Shown in pieces: positions 18,134-27,200 of a DNA stretch of 64,000 bases. Each line of letters begins with the position of its first letter. The first letter of the stretch is position 1. The DNA lies in assembly GCF_016807185.1 (NCBI RefSeq), contig NZ_JAEVYN010000002.1, positions 2,455,367 through 2,519,366 of the forward strand, in the 5' to 3' direction. Under the pieces are notes generated by a model, which was not told where the DNA came from, searched no databases, and saw only the letters and a list, made by a program, of their open reading frames with translations. The position numbers were made by a program, and so were the translations under genes. The stretch is from Leptolyngbya sp. Cla-17. GTDB lineage: Bacteria; Cyanobacteriota; Cyanobacteriia; Leptolyngbyales; Leptolyngbyaceae.

Positions 18134-18521
18134 CCCTCGACGGGATGCGCTGCTGGCGTGTGGTATTGGCGGAGAGACGCTGTATAAATACAAAGACCTC
18201 TGGCATCCTGAATTCTTGCTGCCTGTGGAATCCCCCCCGAACCCCCCCGATGCAAATAAAACCATTGGGCGCGAAGAGGGCGCGCCCGAGTGTCCAAGCT
18301 TATTAGTCAGTAAGTCCAGTACTACCCCTCTAGGTAGACTTTTCAAAGGATTTGAACCGAGTCCTTGTCGGGTAATATCCAGTATTGCCTATCCCGATCT
18401 CAAAGTGGCTCAAGAAAGGGAGCGGCACATCATCAAAATGCGGCGATATCGTGATTCAGATGACCCGATTTTGATTCGAGCAGCAGAAGAATGGGCGGAA
18501 TGTAACCCCGGTTTGCTCTGA
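18134..18521 (+). pseudogene. 3' fragment of a plasmid-type protein (function unknown)
   Basis: Just past the intron and the Tn3 end an open frame without a start reads RRDALLACGIGGETLYKYKD, then LWHPEFLLPVE and a proline stretch, followed by a C-terminal helix and a stop at 18519-18521. The GETLYKYKDLWHP segment resembles the last helix of a helix-turn-helix in cyanobacterial plasmid proteins of unknown role. The 5' part is not found beyond the Tn3-type ends, so the gene was broken and rearranged. Confidence 0.5.
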
Positions 18522-18612
18522 ATCAGCTCCAAAATTCACTTCAGCCTATGAAGGTGTGGCTTTGCTATGAGCTGATCGAAGCCTGTCTAAAATTTATCGG
18601 CGACTAGAAGGA

Positions 18613-18791
18613 TTTTAGGGGTTGAGCCGACATAAGCCTAATTTAATGCAACAGGGGGCTGAAACCTCGATTCTGTCGTGAAATTTTGATGCTTTCTTCC
18701 CTGTTGGGGTCTTTATTCAGAAACCCGACGGAGAAAGACTTATAGCCTCATATTGCACTTTTTTGTGCTTATGTCGGCTCAACCCCTAAAA
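18613..18791. repeat. MITE-like element, 179 bp
   Basis: Perfect 25-bp terminal inverted repeats (AGGGGTTGAGCCGACATAAG inside flanking T and A tracts) sit at 18613-18637 and 18767-18791. The interior codes for nothing. A related, partial end occurs at about 35717-35770. This is the structure of a miniature inverted-repeat transposable element. The parent transposase was not found here. Confidence 0.75.
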
Positions 18792-18938
18792 AGCTAAAAT
18801 ACCTATCCAGTCTGCCTTTCAAGTCCATATGATAAAAATCACACGTATCCCAGCTCAATGCCAATTAGTACCACGAACTTCAGCCCCTCGAATCAGACTA
18901 ACACCCCGTTCAACTAACCTTAATTACCAACCCTCGCT

Positions 18939-19223
18939 TCAATCTGGATAACGTTTTGAGGTATGAAACACCCGCAAAATTTCTACTGCATTCCCTCTCA
19001 CTCGATAAATCACAACGTATGGAGTATTTGCAATCACCAGTTCCCGCGTACCCTCTACCCGTCCGACCCTGCCCAGCATAGAGAACTCTGCTAACTGCTC
19101 TGTCGCTGCTTGAATCTTGAGTACTACCCCGATCGCAGCATCCCCATTGTTTTCAGCAATATAGTCATACGCTTGCTCTAGGTTCTTTAACGCCTGACGT
19201 AGCCATTTAACGGACTTTGCCAC
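18939..19223 (-). CDS. ParE/RelE-superfamily toxin
   Basis: The 94-residue basic protein (KWLRQALKNLEQAYDYIAEN, RVGRVEGTRELVIANTPYVV, YRVRGNAVEILRVFHTSKRYP) shows the complete ParE/RelE fold pattern, ending in the usual HTSKRYP-like strand. Members poison DNA gyrase (ParE) or cleave mRNA on ribosomes (RelE). The TRELVI...YVVIYR pattern is closer to ParE, but this is inference. It starts with GTG inside the end of the antitoxin gene (17-base overlap), so the two are translationally coupled. The pair probably stabilises the replicon. Confidence 0.88.
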   Translation of the reverse strand: MAKSVKWLRQALKNLEQAYDYIAENNGDAAIGVVLKIQAATEQLAEFSMLGRVGRVEGTRELVIANTPYVVIYRVRGNAVEILRVFHTSKRYPD

Positions 19224-19455
19224 TCGTCAACCTTGCAAATACAGCATTCACCTCTTCTTCAGTTGCAAAGTCTCCTGCATCTGCCTCAGAAACACCCCGT
19301 TGAATTTCCTCAACTTGCCATTGATGCATCTCCAGATAAATCGCGATCGCTTCATTGATGAGATAACTACGATCGCGATCAATTCCTGTTGCGATCGCAT
19401 CCAGGACGGCTCGTTTTTCACTATCCAACCGAAAGGTAATGTTTTCCTTACTCAT
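19207..19455 (-). CDS. RHH antitoxin (CopG/ParD type)
   Basis: The likely start is the ATG at 19455 (MSKENITFRLDSEKRAVLDA); the 20 codons upstream are not antitoxin-like. The N-terminal ITFRLD strand followed by two helices (AVLDAIATGIDRDRSYLINEAIAIYL) is a ribbon-helix-helix DNA-binding domain. The acidic C-terminal tail binds the toxin. The 82-residue protein would repress its own operon together with the toxin. It lies directly upstream of and overlaps the toxin gene. Confidence 0.87.
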   Translation of the reverse strand: MSKENITFRLDSEKRAVLDAIATGIDRDRSYLINEAIAIYLEMHQWQVEEIQRGVSEADAGDFATEEEVNAVFARLTSGKVR

Positions 19456-19515
19456 GACAATGCTCAAATCAGGAAAAAGATTTATCCCTCTATCATGCGT
19501 TGCAATACGTCGCAA

Positions 19516-20260
19516 TGCAAATCTAATTTATCGAAATGCATATTTATTTCATCGACTGCCGATAGTCCTAAGGTTTCTGATCAAAATTCAACAAAACAAC
19601 CCGCAATCCATCCAATCTGATTTGGGGTAATTTGTTTATCAAGATCAGCTACTGCACTAAGCGCGATCGCCCAGTACCTCGGTAAAACAGATGTGAATTC
19701 AATCACCTCACTCAACAAACGGGTGGCGACGTTGGAGCAGCAGTATAAGAAACTAATTCAATTGATGTGAGAGAGGAAAGGGTAATTACTGATTTATTAC
19801 GCTGCGTGAGTGTCTGATTGGCTTTCGAGTCCTCTCCAATCGGCTTTCCATTGTGGGCAACGTCCGGAGATCGCTTGCCCGCACACCCAGAATGTCAGCA
19901 AGCATGTGATGCTTCGTGGCATTCTGGTTATTATAGCGGTTTTCTGTCGGATGAGGTACGGGCAGAATAATAGAGAGCAAGGGTTTGAGCCTTTAGTTTG
20001 TACCTCACAGGAGCCGGAAACGCTATAGTTGTCCAGCGGTTTGAACGACTCCGCACCCAGCAACAAGAAGCCGAGCAACAGGCGGAGCAATTCTTTCAAA
20101 CTGTTCTTCATCGCGCCTTTCGGAACGAGTTGTAGAGCGCCAGCAAAATTTATCCAGCATTTACAAATTTCCGACTCATCAATATCCTTTCTTTACAAGC
20201 AAGCTTTGATTCTCCTCCACAAATTGGCAATTATAGAGTGGGGCCTTATCATTGCTGAGG
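19516..20260. other. Mostly non-coding stretch with a gene remnant
   Basis: A frame from about 19648 to a stop at 19768-19770 (ALSAIAQYLGKTDVNSI, KRVATLEQQYKKLIQLM) looks like the tail of a lost plasmid gene but has no start. The 96-bp MITE is at 19932-20027. Nothing else is recognised up to the zinc-ribbon gene. Confidence 0.45.
19932..20027. repeat. 96-bp MITE, copy 1
   Basis: The sequence runs from TATAGCGGTTTTCTG to GGAGCCGGAAACGCTATA. The ends are imperfect inverted repeats bounded by TA, like IS630/Tc1-type miniature elements. An identical 96-bp copy is at 37786-37881, in the same orientation. Confidence 0.8.
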
Positions 20261-20851
20261 ATGCCGGAGTCGATGCCAAGAAAAAAGGATTTTTGGGAAT
20301 TAGCCGACTCCACCATTTTGGGGCGCACCAAAAAGAATGAGCTATTGCAGATTGCCCGCAGTGAACACCAACAGGTTCAGTTATATCGCGCCCAGGTCGA
20401 AGCACAAGCCCAGCAAACCAACTCGGAAAGACAACTGCTTGACCAGCTACGAAGCCAGATGAAGCATTCAGACGACGTGCATCGGCAGGTACTAGAGGAA
20501 TTGTTCGTAACCTTTGAAGACCAGCAGCAAAACCACGAACAAGAACTTCATCGCCTGCAACGAGAAGCCAAAGACTGGGAAAACGTAGCCCAAAACTACG
20601 AAGACGCGATCGTCACCTATCGCAGCGAAATCACTTACCTTCAATCCATCACCCAACGCCTCAAGCAGTTTGGTCAAATGTCTCCCCTCGAAGCAGGGCA
20701 AGCATTTGTGAAATGGCTGTTTGGCGCTCAGGCAGAAGAAACAATAGAACACTGCCCCGACTGCAACAGCATCATTTCCTCGCTGGACTATCACTTTTGC
20801 CCCTACTGCGGCAGCGATCGCCAGTCTTCTCGCCCTGGTCAGCAAGCATAG
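20261..20851 (+). CDS. Coiled-coil protein with C-terminal zinc ribbon
   Basis: ATG 20261 is the first of two in-frame ATG codons; the second, at 20273, follows GGAG closely and may be the real start. The middle of the about 195-residue protein (residues 25-125) is a long glutamine- and glutamate-rich coiled coil. The C-terminus has CPDC ... CPYC, a four-cysteine zinc ribbon. No family name is certain. It is the first gene of a row leading to an HNH nuclease and parAB, all on the same strand, so a role in plasmid maintenance or DNA handling is plausible but inferred. Confidence 0.7.
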   Translation: MPESMPRKKDFWELADSTILGRTKKNELLQIARSEHQQVQLYRAQVEAQAQQTNSERQLLDQLRSQMKHSDDVHRQVLEELFVTFEDQQQNHEQELHRLQREAKDWENVAQNYEDAIVTYRSEITYLQSITQRLKQFGQMSPLEAGQAFVKWLFGAQAEETIEHCPDCNSIISSLDYHFCPYCGSDRQSSRPGQQA

Positions 20852-20857
20852 TCCTCT

Positions 20858-21247
20858 ATGAAAACCGTCACCCGCAAGCAACTTGTTGAATTGGGAGCCA
20901 GCAAATACCAGGCTAATCTGGTGACAAAACCCCTCATCCCCCTGCGAAAACAGGGCAGCGCCAACGTCTATGACCTATTTGCAGTCAGCGATCGCTGCAA
21001 AGATTTACTCGAAAACAAGCGACTGAAGGAAGCCACCTGCACCGCTATCCAATCCCTACGCTGGGCAATCCTATCCCTTGCCGAGCAGATTCAAGACGCA
21101 CCCTTTGGCATGAGTGGCATAGAGCAACTGGAATATGCCGCCACTTTGCACCAACGCGCAGAAGACCTGTTCACTCAGACTAAAGCCAAGTCGCAGCAAG
21201 TAAAAAAGACCGCCTCCACCGCAAGCGCCAAGGGTAAAAAGAAATGA
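20858..21247 (+). CDS. Small basic protein of unknown function in the partition region
   Basis: The 129-residue product begins MKTVTRKQLVELGASKYQA, which looks like a winged-helix/HTH-type start with a YDLFAVSDR segment, and ends in a lysine-rich tail (KKTASTASAKGKKK). It starts six bases after the zinc-ribbon gene and overlaps the HNH gene by ATGA, so the three genes form one operon. No family is recognised; DNA binding is only a guess from the basic tail and N-terminus. Confidence 0.7.
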   Translation: MKTVTRKQLVELGASKYQANLVTKPLIPLRKQGSANVYDLFAVSDRCKDLLENKRLKEATCTAIQSLRWAILSLAEQIQDAPFGMSGIEQLEYAATLHQRAEDLFTQTKAKSQQVKKTASTASAKGKKK

Positions 21248-21684
21248 GCGAATTAGCGAAGTTCCTTAGCTCAGAAGCCGCCTTAGCTCAAGCCGAGGCG
21301 AAAGTCGCTCAGACCAAACAAACTAAGGAGAAACTAAAACAACGACGCAACGATGGCCAGCTGCTTTACAGCAGCTGGCAAGGCAGCAGCGACTGGCAGC
21401 AATGGCGGATGCAGCAGTTAGAACGACAAAACTGGAAATGCACCTATTGCGGCAAGCGGATGGGTTTTGGTGAAAGAACTTACCTGGCGAATGGAGACTT
21501 TTCGCTAGAGCCTCATCACCCAACCGTTGATCATATTCTGCCCAAGTCCCTGTTCCCCGAACTTACCCTTGACCTGAAAAACCTCACAATGATCTGCTGG
21601 TCATGCAACAGAAAGAAGGGAAATAAAATGGCGATTGCCTCCAGAATGCGTCATAGTAAGCTGACACAGCAGATGAACTCCTAA
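21244..21684 (+). CDS. HNH endonuclease
   Basis: The 146-residue protein has a short coiled N-terminus and an HNH core: CTYCGKRM, HHPTVDHILPKSL, KNLTMICWSCNRKKGNK. The paired cysteines bind structural zinc and the His of VDH with the N of NL/N form the catalytic beta-beta-alpha metal site. Such nucleases nick or cut DNA. The gene overlaps the upstream gene by ATGA. Its target and purpose (mobile-element homing, restriction, plasmid maintenance) cannot be read from the sequence. Confidence 0.88.
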   Translation: MSELAKFLSSEAALAQAEAKVAQTKQTKEKLKQRRNDGQLLYSSWQGSSDWQQWRMQQLERQNWKCTYCGKRMGFGERTYLANGDFSLEPHHPTVDHILPKSLFPELTLDLKNLTMICWSCNRKKGNKMAIASRMRHSKLTQQMNS

Positions 21685-21850
21685 AAACGGAGCTTGATAC
21701 CTATGGGGTAGGGTGCATCGTAGTGCCGCTAGAAGCATTTTTCTGATCTGGAGTGAATTGCTGCTCTTGCCCGACGTTGCCAAAAATATCGTTTCTCTAT
21801 GGCATCTCTCCGCTATACTCAAATCGCAGCCTTACAGCTAAAGAACCAAG

Positions 21851-22498
21851 ATGCTAATCGGCGTGATCAACCAGAAGGGAGGCGTGGGTAAGAGCACAAC
21901 AGCAGCTCACCTTGCTTATTGGTTAAGCCACTTCCACAAACAAAACACCCTCGTCATTGACTCTGATTCACAGCAAAGCTCAAGCCAATGGCTGCAAAGC
22001 ATGGGTATGGAGTTCCGCGTCATTGATGACCCAGAAGAACTATTTGAGACTGTAACCAATTTCGCTGAACAGTACGATTCCATTGTCGTTGATGCCCCCG
22101 GCGTGCTGGGCGAAACCACAAAATCTATTTTGTTGGCGGTCGATCTGGCACTAATCCCGGCTCAAGCTGCCCAACTCGATTTGGCAAGTACCGAGAAAAT
22201 TGCCCGTCTGGTTCACAATGTTCAGAAGGTGCGAAAAGGGCTTCCCCATGCCGCCATTTTTATCAACAAAGCTGAGAAGCGCAGCGTTCTGTTACGAGAG
22301 GCTAGAGTGGCATTATCCGACATCCCTGGAATCAAATTATTAGAGACAACTGTTTACCGCCGTCTAGTCATCGCTGACGCTCCCGGTCAATCAGCCACCG
22401 TTTTCAATATGTCAAGTGAAGCAGCTCAGCTTGCCGCCGAGGAATACAAACAGCTATTTACGGAGGCATTGAACTATGGCGAGACACAGCCTGAGTAA
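21851..22498 (+). CDS. parA: ParA-family partition ATPase
   Basis: ParA binds the nucleoid in its ATP form and, stimulated by ParB, moves plasmid copies apart. The deviant Walker A KGGVGKST is at residues 9-16, with LVIDSDSQQSS (A') and DSIVVDAPG (Walker B) following. At 215 residues without an N-terminal HTH it is a short plasmid-type ParA. It overlaps parB by 23 bases. About 165 bases upstream hold its promoter region. The N-terminus MLIGVINQ fits the family start exactly. Confidence 0.95.
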   Translation: MLIGVINQKGGVGKSTTAAHLAYWLSHFHKQNTLVIDSDSQQSSSQWLQSMGMEFRVIDDPEELFETVTNFAEQYDSIVVDAPGVLGETTKSILLAVDLALIPAQAAQLDLASTEKIARLVHNVQKVRKGLPHAAIFINKAEKRSVLLREARVALSDIPGIKLLETTVYRRLVIADAPGQSATVFNMSSEAAQLAAEEYKQLFTEALNYGETQPE

Positions 22499-23378
22499 AC
22501 TGCGCGACAGCCTCGATCAGGTTGAAACTCAAGCAGTGAGCGATCGTGCCCTCCCCCTCACTGCTATTTGCTTACCCGCTCAACAACCTCGACGCTATTT
22601 TGACCCAGCGAAGCTAGAGCAACTGGTTCTGTCTGTTAAAGAACACGGCATTCTAGAACCCGTCCTGGTACGTCCAGTTGAGAATAAACCTGAGCAGTAC
22701 GAACTTGTTGCAGGAGAACGGCGCTACCGAGCAGCCCAACAGCTTAAGCTGACCGAAATTCCTGTTGTCATTCGAGAACTAAACGATACCGAGGCGCTTC
22801 AACTTGCCCTGATCGAAAATCTGCAACGAGAAGACCTCAACCCCATCGAAGAAACCGAAGGCATCCTGCAACTACTCAGCATTCAACTCAAGCAGGATGT
22901 AGCTGAACTCCCACCTCTCCTTCATCGCCTCCAACATGAGCGCAAAAAATCTTCCAACAACGTTGTTGGAAACCCAAAAATTGACGAGATCGAAAGCGTT
23001 TTCACTGGACTGGGGTTGATGTCATGGGAGTCTTTCGTGAATCATCGGCTACCCTTATTGAACCTACCATTGGATGTCTTAGAGGTTCTGCGCCAGGGCA
23101 AGATTGCCTATACCAAAGCCCAAACACTCTCCCGCATCAAAGACGAAACTCAGCGCTGTAACTTAGTTCAAACCACCATCCATGAAAACCTTTCCCTTAG
23201 CCAAATTCGAGAACGAATTAAAGCCCTTCAGTCGGAGCCTGACACAAGTTCCCCTAAAGCCACTGTTGAGTCCCTTTCTCGTCGAGTGATTAAGGCAAAG
23301 CTATGGGAAGATCCAAAAAAATGGAAGCAAGCTCAAGCACTCTTAGCAAAGCTAGAAGCCCTAGTATCAGAAAAATAA
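22476..23378 (+). CDS. parB: ParB-family partition protein
   Basis: ParB binds centromere-like parS sites and stimulates ParA. The N-terminal CTP-binding ParB/Srx domain is seen as CLPAQQPRRYFD, LVAGERRYRA and ALIENLQREDLNPIEE. The central part lacks a clear classical HTH start and instead contains KKSSNNVVGNPK, encoded over a 20-bp perfect palindrome (22952-22971). The C-terminal region (KATVESLSRRVIKAKLWEDPKKWKQA) is basic and helical. It is 300 residues long and translationally coupled to parA. The pair marks this DNA as a plasmid or plasmid-derived. Confidence 0.94.
   Translation: MARHSLSKLRDSLDQVETQAVSDRALPLTAICLPAQQPRRYFDPAKLEQLVLSVKEHGILEPVLVRPVENKPEQYELVAGERRYRAAQQLKLTEIPVVIRELNDTEALQLALIENLQREDLNPIEETEGILQLLSIQLKQDVAELPPLLHRLQHERKKSSNNVVGNPKIDEIESVFTGLGLMSWESFVNHRLPLLNLPLDVLEVLRQGKIAYTKAQTLSRIKDETQRCNLVQTTIHENLSLSQIRERIKALQSEPDTSSPKATVESLSRRVIKAKLWEDPKKWKQAQALLAKLEALVSEK
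22952..22971. repeat. Perfect 20-bp palindrome inside parB
   Basis: TTCCAACAACGTTGTTGGAA is its own reverse complement. It lies in the reading frame encoding SNNVVGN, between the ParB/Srx domain and the rest. It could be a ParB binding site (parS-like or autoregulatory). Confidence 0.7.
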
Positions 23379-23701
23379 AGGGTTGAAATTAGTCCCAAAC
23401 AAAACCAACTCTTAACCTTGCAGGTGTATTCAATAGTCCTGCCAAGTGTTCAATATTTTCTAATCTTAAGTCTTGGCAAGTAGGTTGTATGCCAGTTGCA
23501 CGCCTCTCAAAAAGGGCCGTTTGTGAGGTATGTCTGCGGGCGATCACACACTCACGGCAGAATCGAATTTCTGGTGTCCCAAAACCTATCTCACAATCAA
23601 GTTCTCAAAACCGCACTGTATTGATGACTTCTGAAACATGAACTGTGCCTGGTCTATTATTCTGCTGACAAACATAGTCATAGTTTTGATCAGCAGTACT
23701 A
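23379..23701. other. Non-coding stretch after parB
   Basis: No gene or clear structure was found. A region after parB is a usual place for centromere repeats, but no obvious iterons are seen. Confidence 0.4.
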
Positions 23702-23905
23702 TCATGCCAGTGGTCTCAATCTTGTGACGGCAGCGATTGTGCTATGGAATACGGTCACAATTTTGGCTTTCTTCAGATAGAGGGCGATCGCTTCTCTGAG
23801 CAACCGACTTTGAGTTAGCCCAGTGGCATTTTGAATCTGTTGCAAAGCAATATAATGAGCGGGTGGAATTTTTCCCGCAATGTGGAAATTCTTCGTTTGA
23901 TTCAT
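23702..23905 (-). CDS. Small RHH-type DNA-binding protein
   Basis: From ATG 23905 the 67-residue product reads NFHIAGKIPPAHYIALQQIQ, then NATGLTQSRLLREAIALYLK, the strand-helix-helix pattern of ribbon-helix-helix proteins. The frame is open further upstream to 23959 but that part looks non-native. Such small plasmid proteins act as antitoxins, copy-number or partition regulators. No toxin gene overlaps it, so it is either solitary or a remnant. It faces parB tail to tail. Confidence 0.6.
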   Translation of the reverse strand: MNQTKNFHIAGKIPPAHYIALQQIQNATGLTQSRLLREAIALYLKKAKIVTVFHSTIAAVTRLRPLA

Positions 23906-23959
23906 CAGGTTAACTTGTGAACCCTCACCCCTTCCACACTTTATTTTTGAGACGGTCAA

Positions 23960-24197
23960 AAAGGGGCGTTAGTCCAAGTTTAGTCCATAGTTCTGGACTG
24001 ATTCTAAACGCTTTACCCATCAGCAGTTACAGCTCATTGATTAATTGCGGATCAAGCAATTAGTCTACGAGTTTATTAGCTTTCAGCCTTTTCGAGCAGT
24101 GGATTTAGTCCAATCAGTTTTGCTGATTAATTGCCGTAAGCCTTTTGGCGATCGCGTCCATGATGAAGCGGTTAGGAAAAGACCTATTCGGGGTTAA
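23960..24197. other. Non-coding stretch
   Basis: Contains short repeats of TTTAGTCCA (about 23979, 24106) around TGATTAATTGC pieces (about 24040, 24125). These may be regulatory sites or decayed iterons. No gene is supported. Confidence 0.35.
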
Positions 24198-24239
24198 GTT
24201 AAACTCAGCGGAGTGGGTGACTGCTCCGCTGAGTTTAAC
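24198..24239. terminator. Palindromic hairpin related to group II intron domain VI
   Basis: GTTAAACTCAGCGGAG (24198-24213) is perfectly inverted at 24224-24239, with the loop TGGGTGACTG. It starts three bases past the stop codon of the minus-strand giant gene, so it probably terminates that transcript. The right half and loop match the domain VI of the group II intron at 18101-18133 at all but a few positions. Confidence 0.7.
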
Positions 24240-24241
24240 CG

Positions 24242-27200
24242 CTATTTAATGTCGTCGCAGAGGTAACGATCGTCTTTGTCCACATTAGGATCATTATTGA
24301 GATAATCTTGAACCCAGCTACAACTACGCTTCAGTAAACTATCCAATGTGAAATCTAGGAATTTAACCTCATTGCCAGTTGCAACAGCGATCGATTTACC
24401 ATCAGTAAAAAGCAGATCTGAAATTTGATTATTTAAGGAGATTGAAACGTTTTTAGCCCAAATACTATCGATTATGTAAAGCTCGAATGTTGTAGTAAAT
24501 TCGCTGCCGCGAATAGCTAACATTTTGCTATCAGGACTGAATCGTACAATCGGCTGAGACTGAGAAGTTCCTCTAATGACGGTTACTTCTTTACCATCGC
24601 TGTCCCACAGTTTAACCGTACCATCTTTGCTAGACGAGGCAAGAAACTTACTATCTGGACTGAAGCTAACTGTTTTAACTTTATCGTCTTGTAGAAGCGT
24701 CTTTAGAAACGTACCATTACTGTTCCAGAGTTTGACCGTTTTATCATCACTTGCCGAAGCTAGGAGTTTACCATCCCGACTAAAACTGACGCTATTGACT
24801 TTCTCGTTGTGTGAGAGCATTTTAATTGGCGTACCGTCAGCTTTCCAAAGTTTCACGGTCTTATCATCGCTCGCGGAAGCCAAGAGTTTGCCATCCCGAC
24901 TGAAGCTGACGCTATTGACTTTCTCGTCATGCAGAAGGGTTTTAAGTGACGTACCGTCAACTTTCCAAAGTTTCACGGTCTTATCATCACTTGCCGAAGC
25001 CAGGAGTTTGCCATCCGGACTAAAAGCAGTTGCATTGATTTGGTCTGTGTGACCTCTAAAGGTGCGAAGAAAGCTACCGTCTAGATCCCATAGTTTTAGC
25101 GCACTTTCTCTGCTGGCCATCACAATTGAGTTGCTAGCCTGATCAAAATCAACCTTATCAGGACTTTCTTGGCGACCGCTTTTCACTGTTCTAATTTTTT
25201 GACCAGTAATGCTCCATAATTCAACTTTGAAGGAGTTTTTACCTGGTTCCATGTAAAAAACATACTTGCTATCGGCACTAAAGCTTACATCGATGACTTT
25301 AGGGATACCATTAGGGATACCATTATCATCATTGTCCACTTCTGTTGTTAGCTCTTGAAGGGTCTTTAACTCCTTACTATTTTTTAGATCTTTGCCGTCT
25401 AAACTCCAAAGTTTGACAGCCTTGTCACCACTGACAGAGATCAACAGTTTACCATCAGGGCTAAACAGCACTCTTTGTACTGCGGACTCATGTCCCCTTA
25501 ACAACACAGGATTTTCAGTGCCATCCAGTCTAGTCAGTTTGATTGTGTTGTCATCACTTCCAGTTGCTAATAGTTCTCCATCTGGGCTAAAAGCAGCCTC
25601 ATTGATGGAATCGTTGTGCTCTACAGTTGGTCTGCTTATCGGTGTGCCACGGAGGTCAAAGAAGTGGACAACCTTGCTATATCCAACAGTAGCAATAGTA
25701 TTACTATCTGGGCTAAACACAACCTTATGAACTCTGTAACCAGAAATTGATGCCAGTGAAGCGCCATTCTGGCTTTGCCAAAGGTTGATGTTGTTATCCC
25801 TTAAACCACTGAGAGAGACTAGGAGTTGGCTATTCGGGCTGAAGCTGATGCTCTTGACTCTATCGGGATGACTAACCAATTTTTTAATCAACGTTCCATC
25901 GCTTCTCCAGAGATAGACAAAATTGTCATCACCGATGGAAGCAACAAACTCACCATTTTTACTGAACTGGATATCCTCAATACGTGTAAAGTGTCCTGAG
26001 AGGCGCTTAATTAAACGACCCTCCTGATTCCAAAGATTAATCCAATTGTCATCTCCGATCGAAGCAAGAATATTTCCATTGGGACTAAACACAATCTTTG
26101 ATACTGGCTTCGTATGCCCAGTTAGAGTTTTAAAGAGCGTACCATCTTGATTCCAAAGTCTGATAGCCTTATCTTCGCCTACCGCTGCAATTAGCTTCCC
26201 GTCCGGACTGAATTTCACGGCTCTGATGCTGCCACCATATCCTTTCAGAATCACGTCTCGATTCTTGTCATTCCAGATATGCATGACATCATTATTACTA
26301 CTCGTTAATATAGTTTTATGATCAGCGCCAAACTCTAAAATTGAGTCATTTGCTGCAAGTTTTTTTTGTGAATGGTCATCTTTTTGTATGAGTTCTACTT
26401 TATCTGCATACCCAACAGCAATTGTCTTTCCATCAGCATTAAGCTGTAGCCGATCAATGGTGGTTTTATGATCATCCAATGCACTGGAGGGGAAATCAAT
26501 TCTCCAAATTTTGACTGTTTTGTCCTGGCTGGTAGTGGCGAGGAACTGACCATCAGGACTAAAATTGAGATTCGCAGCAAAAGCACTGTTTCCAAAAAGC
26601 CCTCTTAAGCGTGAACAAGAATTCTCTTCTTTACTAGAGTTCATTGTGAGAAATACATATTGAGGATTGTACTGCGGGACAATTGCAAAAAATTTGGCAT
26701 TTGGACTTAAACTAATACCACGCACAGGACCCACGCACTGGGGGCTTATGCTTTTTATAAGGACTCCATCTACTAAGGACCATACTTTGGTAGTTCCATC
26801 TTTGTTTACTAGAGTCAGAATCTTTCCATCAGAGCTAAATCTCAAATCTACTGCACCGTAATTGTTGATAGTTTGAGATGCCTGGTCATTTAAGTTCCGA
26901 AGCTGAACAACATCATCTTTACTGGCAGCCGCCAGAATTTTGCTGTCAGGACTGAATTTGACAATCGTTACTATCGCCTCGGTGCGTATTGTTTTGAGGA
27001 GCTTGCCATCTACCCGCCAAACTTTGACCGTTCTATCTTTACTAGCAGTCGCAAGTATGTTTCCGTCAGAACTAAAGTTCGCATTTGTTATACCGTCAGT
27101 GTGACCGGATAAGGTTCTCAGAAACGTCCCATTTTGATTCCAGAGTTTTGCTGTTTTATCGGCACTGGATGTTACCACCATCTTGCTATCGGGACTAAAG

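Noticed and set aside
24576..25052. Serine-rich open frames opposite the giant gene
   Set aside because: They are antisense shadows of the repeated WD40 codons.
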